A stretch of 33,159 bases of DNA from Syntrophomonadaceae bacterium. GTDB taxonomy: Bacteria > Bacillota > Dethiobacteria > DTU022 > UBA8154. Each line of letters begins with the position of its first letter. The first letter of the stretch is position 1. Of this stretch, positions 14,297 through 21,985 are shown in pieces. The stretch is taken from NCBI GenBank assembly GCA_007131175.1, contig SLRC01000039.1:1-33159 (forward strand). The letters are read 5' to 3'. The position numbers and the translations under genes were made by a program. Below the pieces are notes generated by a model. The model was not told the origin of the DNA, ran no database searches, and was given only the letters and a program-made list of their open reading frames with translations.

Positions 14297-15595
14297 CTAT
14301 TCCTGATTGTTAAATTCTGATTCCTGATAAAAAATAAATTCCATATCACTGATACGAACAGTATCGCCTTCATGTATTCCCGCTTTTAAAAGTACCTTTT
14401 CAACACCCAGTTCGTCCAGCATTTTTTGAAAATATCTCCGACCTTCCAAACCGTGCAAGTCTGCACGGCGAACCACTCGTTCCACCTCATCGCCTTCCAC
14501 AATAAATATTCCCTGTTCCTGTCGCACGGTCATTTCTCGTCGTGGCAAGGGAGGCAGATAGATAATGTCATCGCTTTCTCCATCTTCCTCCGGATGAGGT
14601 TTTAATTGCTCCTGCCAGTGACGGTAAACTGCTTCCAACAAAACCCTTACTCCTTCTCCTGTTACTGCAGATAAAGGGAAAACCTCCTCATCATGCTGAA
14701 GCTTAGCATTAAAAATGGCAAGATTGTTTTTAGCTGCAGGTACGTCCATCTTGTTGGCAGCAATCACCGCCGGGCGTTTTAATAACTCGGACTGATAACA
14801 GCCCAGCTCATCCCTTAGCTTTTTATAGTCTGCATGCGGGTCTCGCTCTTCCGTGCCCGCCATATCAATCACATAAATCAGCACCATTGTTCGTTCTATA
14901 TGTTTTAGAAACTGATGCCCCAGGCCTACACCGCGATGAGCTCCCTCCACAATCCCCGGCAAATCAGCTACAACAAATGAGCGTTCACGATCCAGGCTGA
15001 CTACTCCCAGTTGTGGTATAAGCGTTGTAAAAGGGTAATTGGCGATTTTGGGCCTGGCAGCAGAAATATGAGATAACAGTGTTGATTTGCCGGCATTAGG
15101 AAACCCAACAAGGCCAACATCAGCCAAAAGTTTCAGTTCCAGGATAAGCGTACGTGCTTCCCCGTATTCTCCTTTTTCCGCAAAAGAGGGTGCACGGCGC
15201 CTCGCAGTGGCAAAGGAAGTGTTGCCCCGTCCTCCCTTGCCTCCCCTGGCTACCACTGCCCGCTGACCATGTCTGACTAAATCAGCCAGAATTACCCCGT
15301 TTTCATCTTTAATCACGGTGCCCGTTGGAACCTCAATAGTCAGAGCAGAGGCATTTTTACCATTTTTGTTTTTCCCTTCACCATGCTTTCCTGAAGGGGC
15401 AAACAAATGTGGCCGGTAACTTAAATCTACCAGGGTGCTCTTACGCATATTGGCAAACAGGATTACATCCCCACCGCCACCACCGTTTCCACCATCGGGG
15501 CCTCCATGGGGAATATACTTCTCGCGGCGGAAGGAAACTACACCATTGCCGCCCCTGCCGCCTTTAACAAAAACCTTTACCTGGTCGACAAACAA
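14297..15595 (-). CDS. obgE: GTPase ObgE/CgtA
   Basis: 432 residues with all three domains: the glycine-rich Obg fold (1-158), the GTPase domain with P-loop GFPNAGKS (164-171), DLPGIVEGAHRGVGLG and NKMD, and the C-terminal OCT domain of Gram-positive Obg. Obg binds the 50S subunit and couples ribosome maturation, the stringent response and sporulation. The start is TTG (15593-15595); no in-frame ATG lies nearby, and a GGTGAT site is five bases upstream. A strong terminator separates it from rpmA, so obgE expression needs readthrough or a local promoter; a poor candidate (TTGGCA-17-ATAAAT) overlaps the terminator edge. Confidence 0.95.
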   Translation of the reverse strand: MFVDQVKVFVKGGRGGNGVVSFRREKYIPHGGPDGGNGGGGGDVILFANMRKSTLVDLSYRPHLFAPSGKHGEGKNKNGKNASALTIEVPTGTVIKDENGVILADLVRHGQRAVVARGGKGGRGNTSFATARRRAPSFAEKGEYGEARTLILELKLLADVGLVGFPNAGKSTLLSHISAARPKIANYPFTTLIPQLGVVSLDRERSFVVADLPGIVEGAHRGVGLGHQFLKHIERTMVLIYVIDMAGTEERDPHADYKKLRDELGCYQSELLKRPAVIAANKMDVPAAKNNLAIFNAKLQHDEEVFPLSAVTGEGVRVLLEAVYRHWQEQLKPHPEEDGESDDIIYLPPLPRREMTVRQEQGIFIVEGDEVERVVRRADLHGLEGRRYFQKMLDELGVEKVLLKAGIHEGDTVRISDMEFIFYQESEFNNQE

Positions 15596-15638
15596 TCAGG
15601 ATCACCACTTCATTTATTTTATTTGATATTTATTTGCC

Positions 15639-15667
15639 AAAAAAGCCCGGGTAGCCCGGGCTTTTTT
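15639..15667. terminator. Strong bidirectional terminator between rpmA and obgE
   Basis: A perfect 13-bp stem, AAAAAAGCCCGGG (15639-15651) with its reverse complement (15655-15667), loop TAG, with U-tracts on either strand. It should end the rplU-prp-rpmA transcript. Confidence 0.9.
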
Positions 15668-15718
15668 TACGGTATAGCGACCTGGCGAAATTACTCCTCT
15701 TTCAGCAGCACCCCACCA

Positions 15719-16015
15719 CTAGCTCGTCAGATCAGCACTTAAAGGATATACACTTACCTGCTTACGCGTCTTACCCTGGCGTTCGTAAGTTACAAGGCCG
15801 TCAGCCATGGCAAACAAGGTATCATCCCTGCCCTTGCCTACGTTAATGCCCGGGTGTATGCGTGTTCCACGTTGCCGCGCAATAATACTTCCTGCAGAGA
15901 CTACCTGACCACCGTAGCGTTTAATACCTAGACGCTTGGCATTACTGTCCCGGCCATTACGGGAACTACCCACACCTTTTTTATGAGCAAATAACTGCAA
16001 ATTAATCATGCGCAT
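15719..16015 (-). CDS. rpmA: 50S ribosomal protein L27 with cleavable N-terminal extension
   Basis: 98 residues. [21 protein letters not shown] and [20 protein letters not shown] are L27 hallmarks. The first residues [10 protein letters not shown] correspond to the Firmicute extension removed by Prp after the LQxFA-type site; cleavage exposes the N-terminus that reaches the peptidyl-transferase centre. The prp gene sits immediately upstream. The ATG at 16015 has AAGGTG six bases before it, while a much better AGGAGGTGA lies 43 bases upstream beyond a hairpin. Confidence 0.96.
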   Translation of the reverse strand: MRMINLQLFAHKKGVGSSRNGRDSNAKRLGIKRYGGQVVSAGSIIARQRGTRIHPGINVGKGRDDTLFAMADGLVTYERQGKTRKQVSVYPLSADLTS

Positions 16016-16026
16016 CTAAAGCACCT

Positions 16027-16067
16027 TGCTTTGCGTCTAATAAAAGCAAAGCAGGCTTTCACCTCCT
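16027..16067 (-). promoter_or_regulatory. Distant strong ribosome site and hairpin before rpmA
   Basis: AGGAGGTGA (minus strand, 16059-16067) is followed by an 8-bp hairpin (16046-16053 with 16027-16034) and then a second, weaker AAGGTG before the rpmA ATG. Folding out the hairpin shortens the distance from the strong site to the ATG from 43 to about 16 bases. Confidence 0.4.
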
Positions 16068-16074
16068 TATTAGT

Positions 16075-16407
16075 TTACTTAAATGATTCTTCGTAAGAGA
16101 CATTGGCAACATATGCTTTTGCTGTTTCCTTTAGACCGAGAAGCATGGTCTCCAATAAGAGATAGTATTTTTCTTCCTGATCTTTCTCCATTTTTTCAGG
16201 GTGGGAAAGCAACAGATACCCCTCTTCCATACGTAACAGGGGCTTAATTTTAAGCAAATCCTCCAGGGCAAAAACCACTGTCTGCACCAGCATGGATACG
16301 GCAGCACAGACAATATCCCTGCCATGTCTGGCAAATAGAGCATGCCCCCTGATCTCCACAGAGATTGGGTGGTTCTGCTTGTTACGCTGAACCAACACCC
16401 TGATCAT
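16075..16407 (-). CDS. prp: Ribosomal-processing cysteine protease Prp
   Basis: 110 residues from the ATG at 16407; an in-frame upstream extension overlaps rplU and is not part of the family. H22 in GHALFARHG and C34 in DIVCAAVSML match the catalytic pair of the Staphylococcus Prp by number and context. Prp removes the N-terminal extension of L27, an essential step in Firmicutes. It lies four bases after rplU and 59 bases before rpmA, the conserved rplU-prp-rpmA order. Confidence 0.93.
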   Translation of the reverse strand: MIRVLVQRNKQNHPISVEIRGHALFARHGRDIVCAAVSMLVQTVVFALEDLLKIKPLLRMEEGYLLLSHPEKMEKDQEEKYYLLLETMLLGLKETAKAYVANVSYEESFK

Positions 16408-16411
16408 ACGA

Positions 16412-16732
16412 TTACGCCTTGCCTGTCTCGATTTTCTCAATAAATAGTTCAGTATAAGGTTGACGGTGGCCTTGTTTGCGTCGATAGTTTTTCTTAGCCT
16501 TGTATTTATAGACAATGATTTTTCGGCCCTTACCGTGTGCTTTTACCTTGGCCCTGATGCAAGCTCCGGCAATATAGGGACTGCCAACTTCCACCTCTTC
16601 ACCATTACCCACAACCAACACCCGTTCAAGCATAACATCTGAACCCACCGCGTCAGGCAACAGCTCCACTTGTAAGGTAACTCCCTCAGATACGCGGTAC
16701 TGCTTCCCTCCAGTTTCAATAATAGCGTACAT
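16412..16732 (-). CDS. rplU: 50S ribosomal protein L21
   Basis: 106 residues; [17 protein letters not shown] at the start and [19 protein letters not shown] near the end are L21 signatures. It binds 23S rRNA in the large subunit. It is the first gene of the rplU-prp-rpmA transcript, with a clear promoter and a leader that probably gives autogenous control. A GAGGGA ribosome site precedes the ATG. Confidence 0.97.
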   Translation of the reverse strand: MYAIIETGGKQYRVSEGVTLQVELLPDAVGSDVMLERVLVVGNGEEVEVGSPYIAGACIRAKVKAHGKGRKIIVYKYKAKKNYRRKQGHRQPYTELFIEKIETGKA

Positions 16733-16755
16733 GCAAAATCCCTCTTTTTTATCAG

Positions 16756-16826
16756 GCTCGCCGTTCAGGGCAATCTTGTTTCATTTTGAAAGATATTTAA
16801 AACCCTGTCCGTGCGGCTAAACAAGC
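16756..16826 (-). ncRNA. Probable L21 leader (autoregulatory)
   Basis: Between promoter and rplU, the minus strand has GCCG (16814-16817) and CAGGG (16803-16807) pairing with CCCTG (16766-16770) and CGGC (16760-16763), separated by an AT-rich loop of about 30 bases. The position and the CCCTGAACGGCGAGCC 3' strand resemble the L21 leader of Firmicutes as I recall it. Confidence 0.6.
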
Positions 16827-16832
16827 TCAATC

Positions 16833-16861
16833 ATCTTAGCATATTCCGTCGTTATTGTCAA
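16833..16861 (-). promoter_or_regulatory. Promoter of rplU-prp-rpmA
   Basis: TTGACA (16856-16861), 17-base spacer, TAAGAT (16833-16838) with an upstream TG (extended -10). A near-consensus housekeeping promoter, as expected for ribosomal protein genes. Confidence 0.88.
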
Positions 16862-16888
16862 TAAATCGGGCTTTTAAATTCAGTCGTT

Positions 16889-19333
16889 TTATTCCTGCTG
16901 CAGAACCCTTACCCGTTCCAGATAGAAATCTGCAAGGGAAGCGGCTTTCTCCTCCGAGCTGCTCTCCCCAATAACACGACAAACCGGTTCCTCAGGATCG
17001 GGCAGGACGAGAGCCCAACCCCCTGGTTGGTAAACTTTCAGACCTTCGATCAATTCCACCTGGGAACCATTCGTTTCTTCCACCAATCTGCGCATGATTT
17101 TACCTTTTTGATTCCATGGGCAGGGGATTCTTTTTTCTTTCAGATAGTAAGGAGGGATTTCTTGCAGCAATTCTTCCAGGCTTTTTTGCTCAGAAGCCAT
17201 AAAATCAAGTAATTCGAGGAGTATACGTGTGGCATCAAATACCTGTGGGATAAAAGATAACCCGGCACCACGCATTCCTTCCATCCACTGTCGTGGGGAT
17301 GTTCGTGTCCGTACCACCCTGCTGCTAAAGCGGCGGGCCAATTCCTCATGTACACGGGATGCCGTAACCGGGACGGCCACAGTTGTAAGGTGTCGATGAC
17401 GTAATTGCAAAAGTGTAACCAGGGCATCCAGCTCTTCTTCTTCCAGTAATCGGCCACCTGGTGTTGATAAATAGAGTCTTTCTCCATCCGGATTGAGAGT
17501 GCTCCCAAGGTCAGCCCCCAACTTTTCTACCAGTTCCCGCATTGTTTCCCGGGCAAAAGAACGGGTAGAAATCATGTTATCCTGAGGTAAGGGAATATAA
17601 TAAAGGGAGCATCCCAGCTTTTCAAGGATATTAATGAGCACATCCTGTGCCAGGCTTTTTGGGCAGCTTAAAACTATTTTAAATTTATTTTTTTGTATTG
17701 CACTGCACTTAACTGCTGACAAAAGATGTTCCCCATACCTTTCCACTACCCCGGGAACCTGCACTTCTTCAATCAATTCAGAACCGGAAACACGGGCAAA
17801 GTCGTCACGAAAATAAAGTTGCTCTATTTTGCGTTCATCATTGCGGGAAATGTTCATACCTTCCTCATCAACAAAACGCAGGCAAAATGAATCAACTTCT
17901 CCCTGAGCCGTATGCAGATAAATTCCTCCAGAAGCTCCAAACAGGGTTACGCTAAGCCGGAGCATGGCACATGTTACTTCACCCAGTTCATATACTTCTA
18001 ATCCCGCAGATCTAAGCCCAAGCTTCACTGCACCTTTTAACAAGTTGTTTGCGGATCCCAACTCACTACCCACAACTATTCTTTTATTTTTTCCCAAAAT
18101 GTATCCAAAAGTTGCACCCAGACTTACTGCCGCTTCCGGACTGAGATCGCTGTTAAGCCTTCCCTTAACACCGTCAAATCCAAAAAGGAACCGGCAGGTC
18201 CTGCTCCCCCACACAAGATTTGAGCGTAAAACCACACCACTCTCCACACGCTTATTTGGCCAGACTTTTACGCCCGGATTGATCACACTTCCCTCTCCCA
18301 GTACGCTTTTATCTCCCAAAACTGCTTCCTCATAAACAATAGCACCATTCTCCAGCAGAACTTTTTGTCCAAGGATCCCACCCTTTAAAGCAGCACGGGA
18401 TGCGAGGTTTACCCCCTCCCAAGTGATCCCCTTTTTAATAACGGCATCCGGTCCAATAAAGTTTTGGGAACCTATTACCGCATCTCCTCCAACCGTTGCT
18501 CCTGCACATATACAGCTGCCAGGTCCTATAAAGAGGGGAGGCAGGAGCTTGGCATCTTCATGCAGCTCAACACCAGGGCTTATCCAGATTCCGCTTGCTT
18601 TCTCGGCAGCAGGTATTTCCACCGTCACTTTGCCGCCCAGCATATCATATTGAGCCTGTGCATACTGCTCCAGGCTGCCAATATCACACCAGTATCCCGG
18701 TAAAACACATCCGTACAAAGGCTTCAGTTCTGCTAGAAGCAACGGGAAAAGATCCCTGCTAAAATCATATTTCTTTCCCTCAGGAATATAGCGGAGCACT
18801 TCTGGTTCGAGAATATAGATTCCGGTGTTTACAGTATCGCTGAAAACCTCCCCCCAACTCGGCTTCTCCAGAAATCTAGTGATTTTTCCAGTTGTATCAG
18901 TCATAACAACCCCGTATTCCAGGGGATCTTCCCTGGGGGTTAGAACTATGGTGACCAGGGCTTTCTTCCGATGGTGAAAACGCAAGGCTTCTGTCAAATC
19001 AATATCAGTTAAACAGTCTCCACTAATTACAAGAAATGTTTCGTTTAGCATAGATGCAGCATTTTTAACACTGCCAGCTGTTCCCAGGGGTTCTTTCTCC
19101 AGAAAGTAATTCAAACTGACACCCCAATTTTCCCCGCTGCCAAAATGCCCTTTTATTCTTTCGGGAAGGTATTGAAGCGTCACCGCCAGTTCCTGAAGTT
19201 CATGTTTTTTTAAAAGTTTAATAATATACTCCATCATCGGTCTTCCCAAAAGGGGCACCATTGGTTTAGGCCGGTCACAGGTAAGAGGCCGTAGTCTTGC
19301 ACCCTCACCGCCAGCCATAATCAGCCCTTTCAA
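16889..19333 (-). CDS. Sugar-phosphate nucleotidyltransferase fused to phosphomannomutase-like domains
   Basis: 814 residues from a TTG start at 19333, eight bases after AGGAG. Residues 1-230 are a nucleotidyltransferase (LIMAGGEGARLRPLT, RPKPMVPLLGRPM, VISGDCLTDID). About 240-360 are left-handed beta-helix hexapeptide repeats (ISPGVELHEDAKLLPPLFIG and similar). The rest resembles phosphomannomutase/phosphoglucomutase domains. In that half the catalytic serine loop TASHNP is replaced by TLFGASGGIYLHT, and the metal loop reads NPDGER, so mutase activity is doubtful. This is a known COG1208-type fusion, annotated mannose-1-phosphate guanylyltransferase in relatives. It would make an NDP-sugar for polysaccharide or cell-wall use. 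Confidence 0.88.
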   Translation of the reverse strand: MKGLIMAGGEGARLRPLTCDRPKPMVPLLGRPMMEYIIKLLKKHELQELAVTLQYLPERIKGHFGSGENWGVSLNYFLEKEPLGTAGSVKNAASMLNETFLVISGDCLTDIDLTEALRFHHRKKALVTIVLTPREDPLEYGVVMTDTTGKITRFLEKPSWGEVFSDTVNTGIYILEPEVLRYIPEGKKYDFSRDLFPLLLAELKPLYGCVLPGYWCDIGSLEQYAQAQYDMLGGKVTVEIPAAEKASGIWISPGVELHEDAKLLPPLFIGPGSCICAGATVGGDAVIGSQNFIGPDAVIKKGITWEGVNLASRAALKGGILGQKVLLENGAIVYEEAVLGDKSVLGEGSVINPGVKVWPNKRVESGVVLRSNLVWGSRTCRFLFGFDGVKGRLNSDLSPEAAVSLGATFGYILGKNKRIVVGSELGSANNLLKGAVKLGLRSAGLEVYELGEVTCAMLRLSVTLFGASGGIYLHTAQGEVDSFCLRFVDEEGMNISRNDERKIEQLYFRDDFARVSGSELIEEVQVPGVVERYGEHLLSAVKCSAIQKNKFKIVLSCPKSLAQDVLINILEKLGCSLYYIPLPQDNMISTRSFARETMRELVEKLGADLGSTLNPDGERLYLSTPGGRLLEEEELDALVTLLQLRHRHLTTVAVPVTASRVHEELARRFSSRVVRTRTSPRQWMEGMRGAGLSFIPQVFDATRILLELLDFMASEQKSLEELLQEIPPYYLKEKRIPCPWNQKGKIMRRLVEETNGSQVELIEGLKVYQPGGWALVLPDPEEPVCRVIGESSSEEKAASLADFYLERVRVLQQE

Positions 19334-19496
19334 AACCTCATCTCCTTTCAAATTTAAGTTTCTCTTTTGTCATACAGAAAGTTAAAAGAAATATCTCCCT
19401 TACCTTTTAGCCTGAATTATGCCTGCTTTTAAATTTATTATCCCCTTTTCATACTGCTTCAAACTTCAAATATCAAAAGAAACGGATGGCTATGTT

Positions 19497-19526
19497 TTGA
19501 CTTCCCTGCTATTTTTTTGATAAAAT
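19497..19526 (+). promoter_or_regulatory. Promoter of the HAD hydrolase gene
   Basis: TTGACT (19497-19502), 18-base spacer and TAAAAT (19521-19526) preceded by TGA (extended -10), 51 bases before the start codon. Confidence 0.65.
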
Positions 19527-19577
19527 GTCGGAGAAACAATATAGAATACGAATACCCTTTTGTAAAAGGAAATTCCC

Positions 19578-20282
19578 ATGTATAAAACCCTCCTGTTTGA
19601 TCTTGACGGAACCTTATTATCCATGAACATGCAAGAATTTGTGGAACGCTATCTTAATAGCGTTACCACTCGTTTTGTCCATTTATTTAAACCGGAGGAG
19701 TTTGTGGACCACTTGTTGCAAAGCACACAAGCTATGCTTATGAATAAGGATCCAAAAAAAACTAATGAAGAAGTTTTCATGGAAAATTTTCTTCCCCGTG
19801 TCAGGCTGCCCCGGCAAGAAATAACTGCCACGTTTACAGAATACTACAACACTGAATTTACAAGCTTGCAGCGTTATACCAAATCTGAACCACTGGCAAA
19901 AAATATCGTGGAGCAGGCAGTTGCACAAAATATCGAAGTGGTTATTGCCACCAACCCTGTCTTTCCTGAAATTGCCATTCAGCGGCGGCTGCAGTGGGCA
20001 GGGATTGACCACCTGCCCTTTCGCCTGGTAACCACTTACGAAAAAATGCATTTTTGTAAACCCCATCTGGAATACTACAACGAAATATTAACCCTATTAA
20101 ATCGCCTTCCGGGGGAATGTCTCATGATCGGAAATGATGCCCGGGAAGACCTGGCAGCAAAAGGTGTTGGTATCGATACATATCTCTTAAAAAATGACCT
20201 GGTTAACGATGAAGAAATTGCTTATCGCCCTGATCACGAGGGTTACCTGGAAGATCTTTTCCATTTTATCTGCAATTTATAA
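19578..20282 (+). CDS. HAD-superfamily hydrolase
   Basis: 234 residues. DLDGT (D8, D10) is the nucleophile motif, VIATNPVFP supplies the motif II threonine region, and GNDAREDLAAKGVG is motif IV with acidic metal ligands. HAD proteins of this size are mostly phosphatases of small phosphorylated metabolites; the substrate is unknown. The ribosome site is weak (AAGGA). Divergent from the nucleotidyltransferase gene, with its own promoter. Confidence 0.88.
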   Translation: MYKTLLFDLDGTLLSMNMQEFVERYLNSVTTRFVHLFKPEEFVDHLLQSTQAMLMNKDPKKTNEEVFMENFLPRVRLPRQEITATFTEYYNTEFTSLQRYTKSEPLAKNIVEQAVAQNIEVVIATNPVFPEIAIQRRLQWAGIDHLPFRLVTTYEKMHFCKPHLEYYNEILTLLNRLPGECLMIGNDAREDLAAKGVGIDTYLLKNDLVNDEEIAYRPDHEGYLEDLFHFICNL

Positions 20283-20458
20283 ATTACTCACCCAATATGG
20301 CCTGACTCCTCGACTGCTGAGCAAACAGCTTTTATTTTTATGGTAGTTAATATTGTTGATGGGAAGATAGCATGGTTAAAAGTAAATATTGTGAAATTGA
20401 AGTCGGTGCATAAAATACCTTGCTCCCTGCAAACAATATACGCAGGAGGTGGGTTATA

Positions 20459-20947
20459 ATGACCGGACAAACGCAAAATGTGCAATTGACGCAAAAGGAA
20501 AAAACCCTTTTGCAGGATCAAAAGACCCATGAGGAAATTTGTGTGCAAAAGTATCAGAACTATGCAAACCAAGCCCAGGACCCTCAGTTAAAGCAGTTGT
20601 TCAGTGATTATGCCGGACAGGAACAACAGCATCTGGATACTATTAACCAGATTCTGGGTGGGCAAGTGCCGGCTGTCGGTCAACAGGGTCAACAAAATCA
20701 ACAAAACAGTCCCGGTGTCGGTTCAAATCAAATGGAAGGGGCCATGGCTAACCAAGGGGATGCTTCACTGTGTAATGACATGCTCATGACGGAGAAATAC
20801 GTCTCTGATACCTATGATACCGCCATTTTTGAATGTTCCGACTCGAACATCCGTCAAGCTTTAAATCACATCCAAAAAGAGGAACAGCAACACGGAGAAG
20901 GAATTTTTAATTACATGCAAAACAAGGGCATGTATAAACCCAAGTGA
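20459..20947 (+). CDS. CotF-type spore coat protein
   Basis: 162 residues from an ATG preceded by AGGAGGT at nine bases. Two ferritin-like helical segments flank a Gln/Asn/Gly-rich linker (about 78-100). The first is LTQKEKTLLQDQKTHEEICVQKY (given as a run of two parts: LTQKEKTLLQDQ, KTHEEICVQKY). The second contains SLCNDMLMTEKYVSDTYD and HIQKEEQQHGEGIFNYM. This matches the Coat_F family of small coat or coat-like proteins in spore formers. CATAAAATA at 20409-20417 fits the -10 pattern CATANNNTA of the mother-cell sigma factors, though no matching -35 is seen. Confidence 0.85.
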   Translation: MTGQTQNVQLTQKEKTLLQDQKTHEEICVQKYQNYANQAQDPQLKQLFSDYAGQEQQHLDTINQILGGQVPAVGQQGQQNQQNSPGVGSNQMEGAMANQGDASLCNDMLMTEKYVSDTYDTAIFECSDSNIRQALNHIQKEEQQHGEGIFNYMQNKGMYKPK

Positions 20948-21356
20948 GGAACATACCGATTAGGCAACCGCTAACTGTCCGCCCCATGGCAGCTAGTTTT
21001 TCCATCAGAAATACCTTCCCAATTTTACTTGTCCACAGGCTGAGCAACCCTAAGGGTTGCTCTTTCTATTGGGCAATTAATAGCTCTTAATACAATTATC
21101 ACCAGCCTGCCGAAGACCATGGATTTCAAAACCGTAATCTTAGCATTCTCATAATGATGCAAGGGCATCTATAGATCAGCTTTTATATCCGTTCTCAGTT
21201 TGTTAGGACTTCCTTGCCCTTACCTTTCTTCTCCCTTATAATACAGAACTATAAGCTTTTAAAAAAAGAAGAGCTCTTTTCCCGACAGACGGCCATACCG
21301 CCTCGGCTCACTGACATGCCCTCTGACAGGACAAATCTGAGTAAGGAGGATAAAAG
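20948..21356. other. Intergenic stretch before the SleB-type hydrolase
   Basis: Apart from the terminator hairpins I see no gene. The last 100 bases contain the palindrome AAGAGCTCTT (around 21268-21280) and a GC-rich segment with small hairpins (CCGA/TCGG around 21283-21307) upstream of the ribosome site. It does not match the c-di-AMP (ydaO) riboswitch that often precedes cell-wall hydrolases. Confidence 0.4.
21042..21070 (+). terminator. Probable terminator downstream of the CotF-type gene
   Basis: GAGCAACCC (21042-21050) pairs with GGGTTGCTC (21054-21062), followed by TTTCTATT. The tail is short in T. An imperfect hairpin nearer the stop (about 20973-20999, followed by TTTTT) is an alternative. 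Confidence 0.6.
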
Positions 21357-21974
21357 ATGCTAAAAAAGATTGTTAATATTATAATATGTTTTTTAATAAT
21401 AGCCGGTGGCTCCACTGAAGCGGCTATGGGCCCTGAATCAGCGGCTCTTAATGACCAGGAATCATCCCCGGCAGCACTAATGCTAAGTGGGAGTGCACTG
21501 GATCCTTTGTTAAAACCAACCCTTGAATTTAAGGAAGGGGAAGGGGATAATAATAAAATTGCTTATTTTCCCGATTGTGCCTTGCATAAAACTACACAGA
21601 CCCAACGTTTTTCCCCCAAGGATCTGGAATTGTTGGCCCGTTTGGTCCAGGCAGAATCGGAAGGTGAGCCATTTAACGGAAAGGTTGCCGTTGCGGCAAC
21701 AGTTTTAAACAGGGTTCAAAGCTCCTGTTATCCGAACACAATTCCCGGTGTCATATACCAAAAAGAGCATGGCTATCAGTATTGCCCCGTTCGGAACAGT
21801 ACAATAAACAGACCGGCAGGGGATGCTGCCCGCAAAGCCGTGCAGGAAGCTCTGCGCGGTAAAGATCCTACAAGCGGGGGGCTTTCCTTTTATAATCCGC
21901 ACATGGCTGCTAACGCCTGGATTCGTAACCGCCCCGTTCAAACACGTATTGGAAATCATGTATTCGTACGATGA
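21357..21974 (+). CDS. SleB-type cell-wall hydrolase (spore cortex lytic or related)
   Basis: 205 residues. An N-terminal signal peptide (MLKKIVNIIICFLIIAGGSTEA) is followed by a low-complexity spacer and a Hydrolase_2 domain from about 85. That domain shows LLARLVQAESEGEPFNGK with the catalytic glutamate, AVAATVLNRV and GGLSFYNP. Such enzymes are lytic transglycosylases of spore cortex or vegetative peptidoglycan. The peptidoglycan-binding domain found in SleB proper is absent, so a CwlJ-like or vegetative role is possible. Good AAGGAGGA ribosome site. It converges on the ABC-F gene, leaving 11 bases between the stops. Confidence 0.88.
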   Translation: MLKKIVNIIICFLIIAGGSTEAAMGPESAALNDQESSPAALMLSGSALDPLLKPTLEFKEGEGDNNKIAYFPDCALHKTTQTQRFSPKDLELLARLVQAESEGEPFNGKVAVAATVLNRVQSSCYPNTIPGVIYQKEHGYQYCPVRNSTINRPAGDAARKAVQEALRGKDPTSGGLSFYNPHMAANAWIRNRPVQTRIGNHVFVR

Positions 21975-21985
21975 TCAAAAAATAA

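Noticed and set aside
16408-16515. 36-residue N-terminal extension of Prp
   Set aside because: It overlaps rplU out of frame, and the ATG at 16407 places the catalytic His and Cys at the family's normal positions 22 and 34.
21260-21356. c-di-AMP (ydaO) riboswitch before the SleB-type gene
   Set aside because: The conserved core words of that riboswitch are not present; only small local hairpins are seen.
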